A stretch of DNA of 64,000 nucleotides from Bacterioplanoides sp965219715 (GCF_965219715.1 NZ_OZ244785.1:434001-498000); one strand, 5' to 3'. Numbered from the stretch's first letter, positions 8,859-18,445 are shown. The notes: generated by a model from the letters alone, not told the origin. Made by a program: numbers and translations.

Positions 8859-10015
8859 CGCACCAGTATCTCTTCGGTAATTTCTTCCACCCGGTTTACA
8901 CCCGTCAGTGACATCGCCACATGCATCTCTTTTTTCATAATATCGAGAATATGACTGACACCTTGTTCGCCACGTGCGGCCAGTGCATAAGACCAGGCAC
9001 GGCCAATCATGCAGGCATCGGCGCCACAGGCTAACGCTTTCACCACATCTAATCCGCTGCGAATGCCGCTATCAACGATGATTTTGGTTTTACCATCGAC
9101 TGCTTGTTTTATTTCCGGCAACACAGCCAGGGTTGCAGGTACGCCGTCGAGCTGGCGACCACCGTGGTTGGATACCACAATGGCATCGGCACCAATCGCA
9201 ACGGCCTGTTTAGCATCTTCGGCATCGAGTATGCCTTTTAATACGATATTGCCGTCCCAGTGATCACGAATCCAGTTCAGGTCTTCCCAGCAGATGCTTG
9301 GGTCAAACTGCTCATCAACCCAGCCTTTAAAGTCAGACAAACCCTGGGCGTCGGGTAACGCTTCCTGCAAGTTACCAAAGGTCAGCGGTTTACCACCAAT
9401 CGGAACATCGAGCAGCCAGCACGGATGTGAAATGATGTCCCATCCACGTTTTAAATTGCCTAATAAGGAACCATTGCCAGACAAGCCATTACGGGTATCA
9501 CGATAACGCTCACCCAGTACCGGCAGGTCAACGGTAAATACCAGGGTGTCGCAGCCTGCGGCTTTAGCGCGTTCTAATAAACGAATACAGAATTGGCGAT
9601 CTTTAATCACATACAGCTGAAACCAGAAGGGTTGGGTGGCGGCCTGTTGCAGCTCTTCAATGGAACAGATGCCCACGGTCGACAGGGTAAAAGGTACATT
9701 GGCTCTATTTGCCGCTTTTAGTCCCTGAACTTCACCGCGTTTGGCAAAACATCCTGTTAAGCCAACCGGTGCCAGAACCACTGGCATGTCCATCTGGCGG
9801 CCGAGAAACTCAGTTGAGGTATCAACCCGTGAAACGTCCTGAAGAATACGCTGACGCAGCTGCAGATCTTCAAATGCCTGAACGTTCGCTTGTCCGGTTT
9901 TTTCCTGATAGGAGTGACCATCAATATAGTCGAAGAACTGGCGCGGCAGACGTTTGCGCGCTAATTCACGGTAATCATCAACACAAGCGGGGGCGACATT
10001 GAGGCTGGAGGCCAT
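8855..10015 (-). CDS. lldD: FMN-dependent alpha-hydroxy-acid oxidase/dehydrogenase (L-lactate dehydrogenase-like)
   Basis: A 386-residue TIM-barrel flavoprotein of the FMN-dependent 2-hydroxyacid dehydrogenase family, which oxidises L-lactate, glycolate or mandelate. Seen motifs: N-terminal FFDYIDGHSY, FQLYVIKDR, the FMN-contacting lysine in IVLKGI, and the active-site signature SNHGGRQLDG with catalytic His and Arg. The C-terminal phosphate site is IIVDSGIRSGLDVVKALACGADACMIGRAW. AGGAG with 8-base spacing selects ATG 10015 over a TTG two codons upstream. Length is close to that of LldD (about 390). L-lactate is the likeliest substrate, but family members cannot be told apart safely by eye. 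Confidence 0.88.
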   Translation of the reverse strand: MASSLNVAPACVDDYRELARKRLPRQFFDYIDGHSYQEKTGQANVQAFEDLQLRQRILQDVSRVDTSTEFLGRQMDMPVVLAPVGLTGCFAKRGEVQGLKAANRANVPFTLSTVGICSIEELQQAATQPFWFQLYVIKDRQFCIRLLERAKAAGCDTLVFTVDLPVLGERYRDTRNGLSGNGSLLGNLKRGWDIISHPCWLLDVPIGGKPLTFGNLQEALPDAQGLSDFKGWVDEQFDPSICWEDLNWIRDHWDGNIVLKGILDAEDAKQAVAIGADAIVVSNHGGRQLDGVPATLAVLPEIKQAVDGKTKIIVDSGIRSGLDVVKALACGADACMIGRAWSYALAARGEQGVSHILDIMKKEMHVAMSLTGVNRVEEITEEILVR

Positions 10016-10225
10016 CTGCAAATCTCCTGTTATTTCTGCAGTAGTTTTCGCGTTGTTATTTTTGCCAGCGAAATACGATGCCGCTAGTTAACCAAAAAAC
10101 CAACAGAGGCGCATCTGCCATTATCGCACCGCAGTGCAATAAGCTCCGGAATGAGCTAAGTGATTAACGCTAAAGCGCTTTTATGCTAGTGTGCGATGCT
10201 TTCATCCGCCAAAATCATCTTCATT

Positions 10226-10567
10226 ATGAACGCCAATCAAGCTCTGTTAGATATGTCTGAAATCGCCAGTGAAGCCCATGGCCGAATTCAACAGGATTTT
10301 GCTGATATTAATCCGGTAATCGGGGTAATGCAGGGCATGCGCAAAATGGGTATTCCGGCAGACGTGATGACCATCGACTGCCTGGTGAGCAAAAAACGCA
10401 TCCTGGTGGTGTTACACGATGAGCATCCTGGCCTGGTGCAATATCAGTTCACCTTCAGTGATCAGGATCCGGGTGATGATTATCAGGCGCTAAAATCCGA
10501 GGATGTCAGCAGCGATACTTTATATGACTGGATTAAGGATTATTTTTCTGCAGATTCAAATCACTGA
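10226..10567 (+). CDS. Hypothetical acidic protein
   Basis: A 113-residue protein I do not recognise. It has no signal peptide or membrane segment. The core reads like a small alpha/beta domain (VMTIDCLVSKKRILVVLHDEHPGLVQYQF), followed by an acidic tail. An in-frame ATG at 10196 would add ten residues. I prefer 10226 because a -10-like TATGCT at 10182-10187 would put the transcript start at about 10194; neither start has a strong ribosome binding site. The gene ends 9 bp before the GNAT gene, suggesting one operon. Confidence 0.65.
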   Translation: MNANQALLDMSEIASEAHGRIQQDFADINPVIGVMQGMRKMGIPADVMTIDCLVSKKRILVVLHDEHPGLVQYQFTFSDQDPGDDYQALKSEDVSSDTLYDWIKDYFSADSNH

Positions 10568-10576
10568 TTATTGAAT

Positions 10577-11029
10577 ATGAAGATCCGGGCCTTCACTGAT
10601 CAGGATTTCGCCGACGTCGAACGTATTTATAATCTGTCCAAACTGGATGAGCTGAAATTCGAACATCACGAGTTTCAGCTGATCCCATTAACTCAGGATA
10701 GAAAGCGTTTTGCTCAGTTGATGGAATCCGATATTTATCTGCTCGAATCAGAGGGCCAGGTTATAGCAATGGCGGGTTTGTACCAAAATGAGGTGCGCGC
10801 ATTTTTTGTTCACCCGGATCATCGTGGCAATGGATACGCCGGAAGGTTGTTACAACATATGCTGGCGCAAACTGAAGGTGTTGTCAGTCTGCAGGTGTTA
10901 GCCAGTAACCAACCAGCAAAGCAGCTGTATCTGAAATCCGGATTTGTTGTCAGCGAAGCAATTACCGGAGAATACGGTGGTGTGCCGTTAACGGTCGAGC
11001 GTATGATCAGGCCCGATCTCTCCCGATAG
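10577..11029 (+). CDS. GNAT-family N-acetyltransferase
   Basis: A 150-residue acetyltransferase of the GNAT fold. The acetyl-CoA-binding motif A is VHPDHRGNGYAGRLL (about residues 80-94), preceded by the strand VRAFF and followed by VLASNQPAKQLYLKSGF, the usual motif B region. The acceptor is unknown; it could be a small molecule or a protein N-terminus or lysine. The start is ATG 10577 rather than the TTG at 10571. It is probably co-transcribed with the small gene just upstream. Confidence 0.88.
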   Translation: MKIRAFTDQDFADVERIYNLSKLDELKFEHHEFQLIPLTQDRKRFAQLMESDIYLLESEGQVIAMAGLYQNEVRAFFVHPDHRGNGYAGRLLQHMLAQTEGVVSLQVLASNQPAKQLYLKSGFVVSEAITGEYGGVPLTVERMIRPDLSR

Positions 11030-11121
11030 AAGGAGGCGCACTCACAAACGCACACAACGGTTTTCAGAACAGAGCTTGCAGGGCGTGACAGAGAACAGCA
11101 GGAAAAACTGAGAGCAGCAGG

Positions 11122-11256
11122 GAGTTCGTAAACAAGGAGTTAGTAAGCATGGAGCTGTTGAATTCAGTGCTATTGAGGCTTGAGCTATGGAAATTAGAGC
11201 TATGGAAATTAGACCTATGGAAAGCAGAGCTCTTTAAGTCAGAGCTAACCAGTCTG
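11122..11256 (+). repeat. Tandem 15-bp repeat spanning the start of the YgjV-like gene
   Basis: Nine units of 15 bp in register. The best copies are GAGCTATGGAAATTA at 11182-11196 and 11197-11211, which are identical, with degenerate copies before (from GAGTTCGTAAACAAG) and after. Units 1-2 supply the ribosome binding site AAGGAG and the ATG; the rest encode a five-residue repeat (LELWK, LELWK, LDLWK, AELFK). Confidence 0.85.
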
Positions 11257-11805
11257 ATAAGCACCACTTACCTGCTTGGTATCGCTGGAGTCATTGCCAA
11301 TATTTGCTGGCCGCTGTTTAAACAACGTAAGCATATTCTGCTCGGCCAAATAATGGCGTGTGTGCTGATGGCCAGTCATTTCTATCTGCTGGGCGCTGCT
11401 ACCGGTGCTGTGGTGATGGCCGTTGCGGGTATTCAGGCGGCACTGGCGTTGCCGTTAGAAAACCACCCTCAGTTTAAGCGCGTTTATCTGCTTTCAGTCT
11501 TTCTGACACCGGTGGTTTGTTGGCTCAGCTGGCAGGGGATTGCTTCGGTTTTTTCGTCTCTGGCGTTGCTGCTCTTCTGTATGGGTAACCTGCAAACGAT
11601 GACGCTGAAACTACGGCTCTGGCTGTTAGCGTGTCTCGGTGCCTGGATCGTTCACAACTCCCTGGTCTTGTCTTATCCGGGGCTGGTATCCAATGCTTTG
11701 GCGTTGGCAACCAGCTTATTGGCGCTGAAGCGTGAATGGCGCCAGTCGTTTGATAAAGGCAATGCAGAGCATCAAGTTGCGACAACCAGCCAACCCGGAC
11801 AGTGA
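11149..11805 (+). CDS. YgjV-family inner membrane protein with repeat-derived N-terminus
   Basis: A 218-residue membrane protein. From about residue 36 it matches the YgjV/Imp family: TYLLGIAGVIANICWPLF, QIMACVLMASHFYLLGA, then several more hydrophobic segments, about six or seven in all. The family's function is unknown. Residues 5-35 are a five-residue repeat with Leu-x-Leu-Trp-Lys pattern encoded by 15-bp DNA repeats, an addition not needed for the family fold. AAGGAG about 10 bases before ATG 11149 supports this start, so the repeat is probably translated. The C-terminal 30 residues are polar. Confidence 0.78.
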   Translation: MELLNSVLLRLELWKLELWKLDLWKAELFKSELTSLISTTYLLGIAGVIANICWPLFKQRKHILLGQIMACVLMASHFYLLGAATGAVVMAVAGIQAALALPLENHPQFKRVYLLSVFLTPVVCWLSWQGIASVFSSLALLLFCMGNLQTMTLKLRLWLLACLGAWIVHNSLVLSYPGLVSNALALATSLLALKREWRQSFDKGNAEHQVATTSQPGQ

Positions 11806-11902
11806 CCTGTTTTTTACGACAATGTTGACTGACTCTGCGCTTTTTTGCTGGGTTATCGCTCCGAAACAGCTAGCATAATGTGTGACGAAGTAGGAATCAG
11901 CC

Positions 11903-12697
11903 ATGCATTTAATGACGTTGTTTCTGGGCCTGATATTTACCATCTCCACTCTGGCCAATCCCCGAGATCAGCTGCAGGTTCTGACCATCGAGGAACCACC
12001 GTTTAACTTTACCAATCGCGCCGGTGAGCTCGACGGTATCAGTGTTGATGCCGTAAAAGCCATTGGGCATGAATTGGGGGAAAGCATCGATATCGAGCAG
12101 ATCCCCTGGGTGCGTGCTTATCAGATGGCCGAAACGCTCCCAGGCGTTGTCTTGTTCACTGCTGCAAGAATTCAGGAGCGGGAGAGCAGCTTTTATTGGA
12201 TCATGCCAGTGGTTCAGAATTCCTGGGGCTTCTTCAGCTTGCCGGAGAACCAGAAGACGATTACCTCGCTGCAGCAATTAAAAAACGAACGGGCGATTGG
12301 CGTGCTTCGCGGCGGAGCGCGTGAAGCCTACCTGAAGCGCCATGGCTTTAATAATCTGGTGGCGGCGACCACTTATCTGCAATTAAAAAAGATGTTACTC
12401 AAAGGCCGCATCAGTATGTTCTTTTTTGCTAAATCCGGACTGATGGAATTAGGTGCGGATAAAGGGAATGCCGTTTGTGTTGCGAGCTCGTATGAGGTTG
12501 TTCCGCCTCCAAGCTACATCATTATGTCGAAAGTTACGGATGCTGAAACGGTAAAGCGCTGGCGCCACGCGGCAGCAATAATTCGTTCGAACGGTACGTA
12601 TAAAGCCATTGCTGAAAAATGGGCCAGACAGCTAAGCAATGAGTGTGGCGCAACTGCCGTGTATCGTAATGGCTTATTGGATTTCTCGAATCAATAA
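11903..12697 (+). CDS. Periplasmic solute-binding protein (SBP_bac_3-like), orphan
   Basis: A 264-residue exported protein. The signal peptide ends at about residue 18 (TLAN), and the mature part resembles family 3 extracellular solute-binding proteins: LTIEEPPFNFTNRAGELDGISVDAVKAI at the N-terminus and IRSNGTYKAIAEKW at the C-terminus. Two cysteines late in the protein could pair. No ABC permease or ATPase is nearby. Such orphan proteins either serve a distant transporter or are degenerate relatives that feed sensors. Ligand unknown, though amino-acid-like ligands are typical of the family. Confidence 0.85.
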   Translation: MHLMTLFLGLIFTISTLANPRDQLQVLTIEEPPFNFTNRAGELDGISVDAVKAIGHELGESIDIEQIPWVRAYQMAETLPGVVLFTAARIQERESSFYWIMPVVQNSWGFFSLPENQKTITSLQQLKNERAIGVLRGGAREAYLKRHGFNNLVAATTYLQLKKMLLKGRISMFFFAKSGLMELGADKGNAVCVASSYEVVPPPSYIIMSKVTDAETVKRWRHAAAIIRSNGTYKAIAEKWARQLSNECGATAVYRNGLLDFSNQ

Positions 12698-12737
12698 GCC
12701 ACTCTGCTTTTTAATATCTTGCCTGACGATACTTAAA

Positions 12738-13613
12738 TCAAAATACGTCTTTTAATTGCTGATATAACCAACTTAATGCCGGGCCGCGCACCTGATTTTT
12801 CGGTGTCAGGATATCAATTGCCGGCGCCCAGGTTTTATAGTCAAACGCAAAGTTCAGGGCCACCAACTCTCCAGAATCAATATCTGCCTGAACCAGATGT
12901 TGAGGTAAATAACTCCAGCCTAATCCCTGGCGAATTAATGCCAGGCCATTATAGAAACTGTTGCAACTCCAGGCTTTGGCAGAAATTTGCGGAACGTGTG
13001 GGTTGCTTCGGCTGGACTGACCGCTGAATAAAATCTGACGGTGGCTGGTGAGGTGTTGCGGGTGTATTTCTTCACACTTGGCCAGATCAAGCTGGTGATG
13101 GCAGACCGGTAAAAAGGGCAGGTTACCGATAAAGCACAAATCCAGTTGGAAGTTAAAGTCGAGATCGACAAACCCTAAGCCGATATCGCCTTGTTGGTTG
13201 ACGAGCAGTTCGCCGATATCCATGGCGGATACCGAATTCACCTGCATGCGGGTAGCAGGGAACTGCTCGGCAAAGTCCAACAGTAATTTCGACAGTTGAG
13301 GTGCAAACAACGAATCGTCGACCAGCAACGTGATGCTGCTTTCTTCCTGCCGCTGAATCGCCGCTGCCGTGGCCTGAAATTCATAACTTTGCTGCAACAC
13401 CGCCCGGGCATGACTGAGCAGGCGCTGGCCACTATCGGTCAGGCCTGGTTTGCGGGTAGAGCGATCAAACAGTTGGGTGTTCAGATCAATCTCCAGATTG
13501 GCAATGCCCTGGCTGACCGCAGACTGGGCTTTTCCTAATTGACGGGCACAGGCTGAGAACGACCCCTGATCAACGGTTTCAACAAACATTCTTAACTGTT
13601 CGAGGTTATACAT
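12738..13613 (-). CDS. LysR-family transcriptional regulator
   Basis: A 291-residue LysR regulator. The winged helix-turn-helix spans residues 1-60 (MYNLEQLRMFVETVDQGSFS, then RQLGKAQSAVSQGIANLE), and the co-inducer domain follows. It is divergent from a PACE-family efflux gene with 91 bp between the two starts, the classic arrangement in which a LysR protein controls the neighbouring pump. GATAGT occurs twice in that gap (near 13626 and 13659), but I cannot call the operator precisely. Confidence 0.92.
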   Translation of the reverse strand: MYNLEQLRMFVETVDQGSFSACARQLGKAQSAVSQGIANLEIDLNTQLFDRSTRKPGLTDSGQRLLSHARAVLQQSYEFQATAAAIQRQEESSITLLVDDSLFAPQLSKLLLDFAEQFPATRMQVNSVSAMDIGELLVNQQGDIGLGFVDLDFNFQLDLCFIGNLPFLPVCHHQLDLAKCEEIHPQHLTSHRQILFSGQSSRSNPHVPQISAKAWSCNSFYNGLALIRQGLGWSYLPQHLVQADIDSGELVALNFAFDYKTWAPAIDILTPKNQVRGPALSWLYQQLKDVF

Positions 13614-13704
13614 ATCACTAAAGCCGATAGTTATTAACTTTGAAGTATCTTAATAAAGGATAGTATTGCCTGAAACAGCGATGATAACCAACCCCGGAGG
13701 CCAT

Positions 13705-14187
13705 ATGTCCACATCAGCAAATTCCGTTGCAATAACGCCCATGAGTAACCGTGAGCGCTTGTTTCATACCCTGTTGTTTGAGGCGGTTGCACTGTTGATC
13801 CTGATCCTGATCCTGACCCTGGCAGCGGTGCTGATTACCGGTGAAGCGCCGCTAAAGATGGGGCTGATGGCGGTGATTCTGTCGTTAATTGCGATGTTAT
13901 GGAATCTGGTATTCAACAAGGTGTTTGATGCCTGTTTTGGCCACGACCGGATTAACCGCAGCCTGAAATTACGTATTGGTCATGGCCTGGCATTTGAAGC
14001 GGGTATGATCGTTTTCTCGTTCCCGGTGATTATGCTGATACTGAATCTGAGTTTCTGGCAGGTATTACTGATGGATATTGGCTTTGTGACCTTCTTTCTG
14101 GTGTACGCCATTGTCTTTAACTGGGGGTACGACATAGTCCGGCATAAGCGTTTGCACCAAGGTGGTTTTTCTTCGGCTGAAATCTGA
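13705..14187 (+). CDS. PACE-family efflux transporter
   Basis: A 160-residue inner-membrane protein with four hydrophobic segments arranged as two tandem bacterial transmembrane pair domains, the layout of PACE transporters (the AceI type). Motifs: RLFHTLLFEAVALL at the start of helix 1, WNLVFNKVFD after helix 2, and LRIGHGLAFEAGM before helix 3, whose Glu corresponds to the proton-coupling residue position in the family. The ATG at 13705 follows GGAGG. Known members export chlorhexidine or short diamines; the substrate here is unknown. Probably regulated by the divergent LysR gene. Confidence 0.9.
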   Translation: MSTSANSVAITPMSNRERLFHTLLFEAVALLILILILTLAAVLITGEAPLKMGLMAVILSLIAMLWNLVFNKVFDACFGHDRINRSLKLRIGHGLAFEAGMIVFSFPVIMLILNLSFWQVLLMDIGFVTFFLVYAIVFNWGYDIVRHKRLHQGGFSSAEI

Positions 14188-14392
14188 ACGGGGTTCAGCG
14201 GATCGCACGGATAAAAAGATATCAGTCGAGTCAAACCGAAATAAACGAGATAACCTGACTTTATATACCACTTATTGGGTAATGGCCGCTAAGTAAGAAC
14301 CGCAGCTCCACTGTAATGCTACGCAACGCTGTCGATATCGGAATTTTTCGTGAATATAATCCGGCGCTTTTATTTATCCGCAGGTTGACGGT

Positions 14393-15706
14393 ATGCAGGC
14401 GTTTCGCCGGTTTGATGTTTTAGCACTGGGTTTTATGACCTTTGCTTTGTTTTTGGGAGCGGGCAATTTAATTGTGCCTCCTGAGATTGGTCGTAACGCT
14501 GGCGCTGATTTCTGGCCGGCAACATTAGGGTTTCTGGCAACCGGTGTGGGCTTACCTTTATTAGGTGTGGTTGCGGTGGCGGTTATTGGTGGCGGCCTGC
14601 GCGATTTAACCCAGCCGTTACCTCGTTGGGCAGGCATTGCTTATGGACTGGTCATTTATTTATCGATTGGCCCTTTGTTTGCCATTCCCCGTACCGCCAC
14701 GGTAGCGTTTGAAATGGGTGCGGCTCCGTGGCTCAGCAACGGTGACGAGTCGGCGGTTGCCTTGGCTGTTTACACGTTAATCTTTTTTGCGGTCAGTACG
14801 TATCTGGCGTTATCGCCAGGTAAATTGATGGATCGCATTGGTAAATACATAACACCATTATTGATTCTTGTTCTGGCGGTGATGGCCATTGCTGTGGTGT
14901 TATTTCCTCAGGGAGATATCGGGCAGGGTAGCGACAAGCTGAACAACGGCGCCTTTATTTTTGGCTTCCTTCAAGGCTATCAAACCATGGACGCTTTGGC
15001 TTCCGTGGTGTTTGGTATCGTTATTATTCAGGCTATTAAAGATCGCGGTATCACGGACCGCACACTGATTACCCGTTACGTCGTTCTTGCGGGTGTGATC
15101 GCTGCAGTCTGTTTATCCCTGGTGTATGTGCCTTTGTCCTGGCTCGGAGCAACCTGTCATGAAGTGGCGAGCCAGTATAATAATGGCAGTCATTTAATTG
15201 CCTTATACATCACTGAAATTTTTGGCTCGGCCGGGCAGTTGATTCTGGCGCTGATTATTACGCTGGCTTGTGTGACCACCGCCGTTGGACTGTTAACCAG
15301 TTGTGGCGAATATTTTCATCAACTGATGCCTTCAGTTTCTTATCGTCAATTTGTGATTGCCATGGCACTGGTGAGTGCGCTGCTGGCGAATCAGGGACTG
15401 GCGCAGATTATTCAGCTTTCTATTCCGGTTCTGGTCGCGTTATACCCGCTAACGATGGTGTTAATTGCGTTGTCGTTGTTGCGTCCATGGTTGCGTGATG
15501 CCAACCGGGTATTTTCTGTTGCCATGGCGGGTACGGCTGTGATTGCCGTTTATGACGGTTTAAACACCGCAGCGTTAGCCCCTGAGTTTTTAACATCTTT
15601 GTATCAGCAACTGCCATTGGCAACCGAGGGCATGGCCTGGTTATGTCCGGCGCTGCTGTTGATTTTTGTTGGCCTGTTTTTTCAACGCCGAATGCCTAAC
15701 GGCTGA
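14393..15706 (+). CDS. brnQ: Branched-chain amino acid carrier BrnQ
   Basis: A 437-residue membrane transporter of the LIVCS family, with about twelve hydrophobic segments. It imports leucine, isoleucine and valine with a cation. The N-terminus FMTFALFLGAGNLIVPPEIG matches the family closely, as does the FIFGFLQGYQTMDALASVVFG stretch in the middle. Length is normal. It is followed after 17 bp by sstT, so the two are probably co-transcribed, the first genes of a three-transporter amino-acid uptake stretch. Confidence 0.95.
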   Translation: MQAFRRFDVLALGFMTFALFLGAGNLIVPPEIGRNAGADFWPATLGFLATGVGLPLLGVVAVAVIGGGLRDLTQPLPRWAGIAYGLVIYLSIGPLFAIPRTATVAFEMGAAPWLSNGDESAVALAVYTLIFFAVSTYLALSPGKLMDRIGKYITPLLILVLAVMAIAVVLFPQGDIGQGSDKLNNGAFIFGFLQGYQTMDALASVVFGIVIIQAIKDRGITDRTLITRYVVLAGVIAAVCLSLVYVPLSWLGATCHEVASQYNNGSHLIALYITEIFGSAGQLILALIITLACVTTAVGLLTSCGEYFHQLMPSVSYRQFVIAMALVSALLANQGLAQIIQLSIPVLVALYPLTMVLIALSLLRPWLRDANRVFSVAMAGTAVIAVYDGLNTAALAPEFLTSLYQQLPLATEGMAWLCPALLLIFVGLFFQRRMPNG

Positions 15707-15723
15707 TAATTTCTGGATTTATT

Positions 15724-16935
15724 ATGAACTTCTTATCTCATCTTATTATGCGTATCGCCTCTGGCAGCCTGGTGAAGCAGATTATTGTTGGCTTGGCGAT
15801 CGGTATTGCGCTGGCGTTAACTCAGCCAGAGTGGGCCATGAGCCTGTCGATTTTGGGTGATCTGTTTATTCGTGGTTTAAAAGCGGTTGCTCCGGTACTG
15901 GTGTTGATTCTGGTGATGTCAGCCATTGCAAATCAGTCACTCGAGGGAGAAGGGCGACTGCGTCCGGTACTGTACTTGTATCTGAGTGGTACTTTCCTGG
16001 CCGCGGTTGTCGCTGTGGTATTAAGTTTTGCATTTCCGACGCAATTGGCGCTGGTATCCAGTGAAATTACAACCCAACCGCCTGCGGGCATTGGCGAAGT
16101 ATTAACGACCCTGCTGTTTAATATTGTCGATAATCCGGTTAATGCCTTATTAAACAGTAACTTTATTGGCTTGCTGGCCTGGGCTTTTGGTTTGGGCTAT
16201 GCGTTACGTGGCGCCAGCGACAGCAGTAAAAAGTTCGTTGCGGATCTGGCCGATGGCGTGTCATTACTGGTTAAAGTGGTGATTCGTTTTGCTCCACTGG
16301 GCATTTGTGGATTGGTTGCCAACACCGTAGCAACCACAGGTGTTGATGCTCTACTGGGCTACAGTCAGTTACTGCTGGTTCTGGTCGGTGCCATGGTGGT
16401 GGTCGCTCTGGTTGTTAACCCACTGTTGGTCTTTATTAAAACCCGTGAAAACCCATATCCGCTGGTGTTGATCTGTTTACGCGAAAGTGGTGTTACTGCA
16501 TTTTTCACCCGCAGTTCCGCCGCCAATATTCCGGTTAATATGGAATTATGTGAAAAGCTGGGTGTTCATAAAGATCGTTATTCCGTTTCTATTCCCCTGG
16601 GTGCAACCATTAATATGGCCGGTGCTGCAATTACGATTACGGTTTTATCGTTAGCGGCGGTGCACACCTTAGGTATTAACGTTGATCTCGGCAGTGCCTT
16701 GCTGCTAAGCATGATTGCTTCTTTGTCTGCCTGTGGTGCATCGGGCGTTGCGGGTGGTTCTCTGCTGTTAATTCCAATGGCGTGTAACCTGTTTGGTATT
16801 AACAATGATATTGCTCTGCAGGTGGTTGCGGTTGGCTTTATTATTGGTGTGATTCAGGATTCTGCTGAAACTGCGCTGAACAGTTCTACCGACGTATTGT
16901 TTACTGCCGCAGCGGATCGTGCTGAGCGTCGTTAA
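15724..16935 (+). CDS. sstT: Serine/threonine:sodium symporter SstT
   Basis: A 403-residue member of the DAACS (glutamate transporter) family. It has the hairpin and helix motifs of SstT: SGVTAFFTRSSAANIPVN with the serine-rich hairpin, and PLGATINMAGAAITITVL with the NMxG-type substrate loop, then SACGASGVAGGS. Length is normal for SstT (about 400-414). It takes up serine and threonine with sodium. It lies just after brnQ. The motif combination separates it from aspartate/glutamate carriers with good confidence. Confidence 0.95.
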   Translation: MNFLSHLIMRIASGSLVKQIIVGLAIGIALALTQPEWAMSLSILGDLFIRGLKAVAPVLVLILVMSAIANQSLEGEGRLRPVLYLYLSGTFLAAVVAVVLSFAFPTQLALVSSEITTQPPAGIGEVLTTLLFNIVDNPVNALLNSNFIGLLAWAFGLGYALRGASDSSKKFVADLADGVSLLVKVVIRFAPLGICGLVANTVATTGVDALLGYSQLLLVLVGAMVVVALVVNPLLVFIKTRENPYPLVLICLRESGVTAFFTRSSAANIPVNMELCEKLGVHKDRYSVSIPLGATINMAGAAITITVLSLAAVHTLGINVDLGSALLLSMIASLSACGASGVAGGSLLLIPMACNLFGINNDIALQVVAVGFIIGVIQDSAETALNSSTDVLFTAAADRAERR

Positions 16936-17058
16936 TATCGCCGTTTCACTCCTGGGAATTCAGGAAGATTATCCCTTAACTGGTTAAAATAGTGCGCTGT
17001 TTTGCTGCTGTTTAGTTGTTACTTTATAACAGTTAATCAGCAGCTAGCAGTCAGCACT

Positions 17059-18363
17059 ATGAATAAAATCTCCGGTAATGCCGCATTGGCCATAGTCGTT
17101 GCCAATATGATTGGTACCGGTGTCTTCACCAGCCTGGGTTTCCAGCTGGTCTCCAGCAATAATACCTGGAGCATCATTCTGCTCTGGTTGATCGGCGCTG
17201 TGATGGCGTTGTGTGGCGCCTTTGTTTATGCCGAGCTCGGTACGGTGTTTAAACGTTCGGGCGGCGAATATCATTTTTTATCCGAAATATATGGTAAGCA
17301 GGTTGGCTATCTAGCTGGCTGGACGTCGTTAACAGTCGGTTTTGCAGCGCCGGTCGCGTTAGCGGCAATGGCGGTCGGTGAATACACTGAGAGTTATCTT
17401 GGCGGAGCAGCAAAAGTAATTGCCATTGCTGTCGTGCTGGTTATTTCGGCACTGCATATGTTCGACACTCAAAAAAGCAGCCATTTCCAGAAAACCACCA
17501 CCTTTATTAAAGTGGCCATTGTTATCGCTTTGATTGCGTGCGGGTTATTGCTGCCGTCTACAGAAAGTGGTCTGGACTGGAGTGCTTCCTGGACGGAAGA
17601 AGTATTAATGCCGTCGTTTGCTGTGTCTCTGGTTTATGTGTCGTATTCTTTTTCTGGCTGGAACGCAGCCGCTTATATCACCGATGAAATAAAAGACGTT
17701 AAACGTAATCTGCCGTTGGCATTGGTAGGCGGTACGTTATTTGTCAGTCTGTTATATATCCTTTTGCAATTGATATTTCTTAAACACGCCAGTGTTGATC
17801 AGCTTGCGGGTGAAGTGGAGGTCGGGAAAATTGTTGCCATTAACCTGTTTGGTGACAATGGTGGCCAGCTGGTCAGCTACCTGATTGCTTTTATGCTGAT
17901 ATCCAGCATCAGTGCCATGATCTGGGTTGGACCTAGGGTTACCCGTACCATGGGGGAAGACTATAAACTCTGGTCATATTTCAGCAGTACCAATAGCAAT
18001 CAGGTGCCGGTGCGCGCCATTATTCTGCAATCGCTGATATCCATTGTGATGATTATCACAGGTTCGTTCGAACAGGTACTTATTTACAGCGGTTTTATTC
18101 TGCAGCTGTTTGTGGTGCTGACGGTAATTGGTTCTTTTATCGTGCGTCAACGTAATATTCAATCGGTATATCGCACGCCAGGTTATCCGTTACCACAAAT
18201 CATCTATAGCGTTCTCGGCTGTTGGATTCTGATTTATCTGATGAAAGAAAGTTTCTGGGAATCCATGGTTGGTCTGGGAATTATTGCTGCTGGTAGTGTC
18301 AGCTATTGGCTGAATCAGAAGCTGGAGAGTAAAGCTTTATCTGAGTCCAGCTCTTTATCCTAG
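17059..18363 (+). CDS. APC-family amino acid permease
   Basis: A 434-residue membrane protein with about twelve hydrophobic segments. The N-terminus (ISGNAALAIVVANMIGTGVF) contains the GTG substrate-binding motif of helix 1 in APC permeases, and YVSYSFSGWNAAAYITDEIKD matches helix 6 and its following loop. The ATG at 17059 is preferred; the open frame upstream lacks support. The substrate is an amino acid or amine, unresolved. It lies 123 bp after sstT and is probably under its own promoter. Confidence 0.92.
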   Translation: MNKISGNAALAIVVANMIGTGVFTSLGFQLVSSNNTWSIILLWLIGAVMALCGAFVYAELGTVFKRSGGEYHFLSEIYGKQVGYLAGWTSLTVGFAAPVALAAMAVGEYTESYLGGAAKVIAIAVVLVISALHMFDTQKSSHFQKTTTFIKVAIVIALIACGLLLPSTESGLDWSASWTEEVLMPSFAVSLVYVSYSFSGWNAAAYITDEIKDVKRNLPLALVGGTLFVSLLYILLQLIFLKHASVDQLAGEVEVGKIVAINLFGDNGGQLVSYLIAFMLISSISAMIWVGPRVTRTMGEDYKLWSYFSSTNSNQVPVRAIILQSLISIVMIITGSFEQVLIYSGFILQLFVVLTVIGSFIVRQRNIQSVYRTPGYPLPQIIYSVLGCWILIYLMKESFWESMVGLGIIAAGSVSYWLNQKLESKALSESSSLS

Positions 18364-18445
18364 TCCGGCCATTTATCCCAGTCCGATTCTAAATCCTGAC
18401 CCGTTAATAGTAATCGATTTATAGAAATAATATTAAGGAATTTAT

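Noticed and set aside
11064..11267. Minus-strand 67-residue frame with SNFHS-type pentapeptide repeats
   Set aside because: It is antisense to the YgjV-like gene, whose ribosome site, ATG and membrane segments are convincing. The repeat reads open on both strands because of its 15-bp unit.
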